DNA of 64,000 nucleotides. Source: Artemisia argyi. Its lineage: Eukaryota; Streptophyta; Magnoliopsida; Asterales; Asteraceae. Shown here one piece after another: positions 62,497 to 64,000 of this stretch. Under the pieces are notes generated by a model, which was not told the origin of the DNA, did no database searches, and was given only the letters and a program-made list of their open reading frames with translations. The translations under genes and the position numbers were made by a program. The number at the start of each line of letters is the position of its first letter. The first letter of the stretch is position 1. Location of the stretch: NCBI GenBank assembly GCA_030686995.1, contig CM060696.1:109054949-109118948 (forward strand), in the 5' to 3' direction.

Positions 62497-63142
62497 CCGT
62501 AACCCCAACCGTAACTATCACCATGACAGGAACACCCACCACAATCAACAGAACCGACAACAGGAAGCTGTCAGAGCTTATGCCGCACCAGTTAAGGATG
62601 CTAGGTATGCTGGACCTCTTCCATTCTGTGACAAGTGTAAGATGCATCACACTGGACCCTTCTATGCTAAGTGTGGGAAGTGTTCAAGGACTGGACATAA
62701 GACACAAGATTGCAAGGCTACAGGAGCTAACTTGCAACCCGTGGCTGTGATATGCCATGCTTGTGGAGAGAAAGGACACTACAGGCGTCAGTGCTCTAAT
62801 AAGGATAACAATGCACGTGGGAGAGCATACGTGCTGGGAGATGGAAATGTCCAGCAAGATCCGAACGTAGTTACGGGTACGTTCTTTCTAAACAACCGTC
62901 TCGTTAAAGTTTTATTTGATTCCGGAGCCGATCAAAGTTTCGTATCTATTTCTCTTGCACCCCTGCTTAATATTACACCGACCAAATTAGACACCACATA
63001 TGAGATTGAACTAGCCGATGGAAAGCTAGTAAGTACTAACACTATACTCCGAGATTGCGCCCTACGATTACTAGACACCCCATTTGACATTGACCTTATG
63101 CCTATTAGACATGCAAACTTTACACAATTTTATACTACGTAA
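61679..63142 (+). pseudogene. Chromovirus gag-protease, cut off after the protease
   Basis: The ATG at 61679 (MAPRKTAIATSS) opens 487 residues. The gag domain (about 75-235) includes HFKGTEGVTELARWFERTE and LKAYDRRFQELATLCPS. A run of some 21 Asn (about 253-273) is coded by an AAC repeat. Zinc-knuckle cysteines follow: a CDKCKMHH...CGKC.RTGHKTQDC cluster, then a canonical CHACGEKGHYRRQC (from about 359). The protease has its active-site motif VLFDSGADQSFVS at about 414. At 63109 the frame runs into LTR sequence, which adds about 11 foreign residues and a stop. Reverse transcriptase, RNase H, integrase and chromodomain are lost by deletion. Confidence 0.9.
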
Positions 63143-64000
63143 ACAAAGCCAAAACCAAATCCTAGTCGAGTACAAATTTTGGACAAGTAAACCCATTATG
63201 GGCCTTAAACCGGGCTAACGAGCCCAACATAATTTTTCATATAAGTTTTTGAATTGGAAATTAAGATTTTCAAAATGTTATTAAATTTATAAAAACTGAT
63301 TTTATAAATTTAGAAGAATAAAGTGATAACTTTTATAAAAATAAAAGTTGACTTTTCAAAAACTAGATTTTTGGACTATTTTTGCAAAAGTCCCACGTTA
63401 AGGGACTAAAAGCGTTAAAATCACAAACTTTCGGACCACTTTGTAAAACTGTCGATTTTGAATAAGAACGAGGGGTTGAAACTGTAATTTTTCCAAAGTT
63501 GAGGAATAAAGTGTAAAAGTTATGCCAAGGACTAAAATGTAATTATTTTTGACCAAAGGGTAAAAGGTGTAACTTTAATAAAGTTAAGGGTCAAATATGA
63601 CAAAGGTATTTTATTAATTAATTGTTTTGTATAATTTGATTTTTTATATATAAATATGTATATACTTTGTAACTTAAAAATAAATATATAACTCTACTAA
63701 AAATATTTAATTATAAATATTTTTAACGATAGTATTTTCACAAACTAATTAACATTTATTGAACACCGGTTCGTAACAACGATACAAATAACTACGTGAA
63801 GTTATTTTGGAATATTATAAGACACCCGAACGGATATAACCGTACACGAGACATATCACAAGTCAATTATGAAACGAATCTAAAACACCGATGACTATAT
63901 ATTTATAGGTCACAAGTCGGAGGAATTTCATTGCTAATCATAGCAGTACACCATCACTTTTGAGCACCGTTGTGATTCATACACACCTGTCAGGTGAGTT
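63109..64000 (+). mobile_element. 3' LTR of the chromovirus, 5'-truncated, running off the window
   Basis: It aligns without gaps to 57865-58756 of the 5' LTR with five differences in 892 positions. It lacks the first 1577 bases of the LTR, including the TATA box. By comparison with the 5' LTR it should continue about 795 bases beyond the window. Confidence 0.92.

Overview
The window is nuclear DNA of a flowering plant. It is AT-rich, has spliced genes with GT..AG introns, and is dominated by transposable elements nested in one another. The Ty3/gypsy, copia, CACTA, Helitron, Mutator-like, hAT, SINE and LINE remains, together with the F-box and C2H2 genes, fit a core eudicot. The retrotransposon and CACTA proteins look most like those I associate with Asteraceae (daisy family); that placement is inference.

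Only three ordinary host genes are convincing. An F-box/leucine-rich-repeat gene with a coiled-coil tail lies on the minus strand (139-3218, three exons). An unnamed conserved plant protein of 269 residues lies on the plus strand (coding 25803-31187, with a 5' UTR intron and a 4.5-kb last intron full of repeats). An intronless three-finger C2H2 repressor of the ZAT/DAZ type lies at 31725-32696, just downstream and in the same direction.

From about 3.8 to 23 kb the sequence is a pile of transposons. There is a MITE (5119-5587), then a head-to-head pair of LTRs (5742-8067) of a gypsy family whose promoter region holds an array of TGACGCCGTCA palindromes. A decayed copia element follows (gag 9666-10796, LTR 10859-12519), then a second copia element whose LTR (14518-16592) is split by a 1.4-kb Helitron. 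Last comes a Tat/Athila-like element (gag, primer site, LTR to about 22.9 kb) whose gag is interrupted by a solo LTR (17735-19156, target duplication GGTTT).

From 33 to 54 kb the sequence is mainly DNA transposons. Four fold-back elements lie here (35472-37221, 41116-41964, 52460-52807, 53405-53576). With 13603-13920 they make five, each with a 9-bp target duplication typical of Mutator-like elements. There are also Helitrons abutting one another (39.2-39.9 kb and 49.6-52.4 kb) and a 7.5-kb CACTA element (42124-49617, duplication ATA). The CACTA element carries a six-exon TnpA-like gene, a GRF zinc-finger gene with a frameshift, and several palindrome and minisatellite arrays, but no recognisable TNP2 transposase. 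A 5'-truncated LINE sits at 53640-54225.

From 56288 to the end lies a young Ty3/gypsy chromovirus (Tekay-like). It has a 3.26-kb 5' LTR, a primer site, a broken accessory reading frame and gag-protease, and it is then fused by deletion straight into its own 3' LTR. The shared LTR parts differ at 5 of 892 positions. No rRNA, tRNA or CRISPR array was found.
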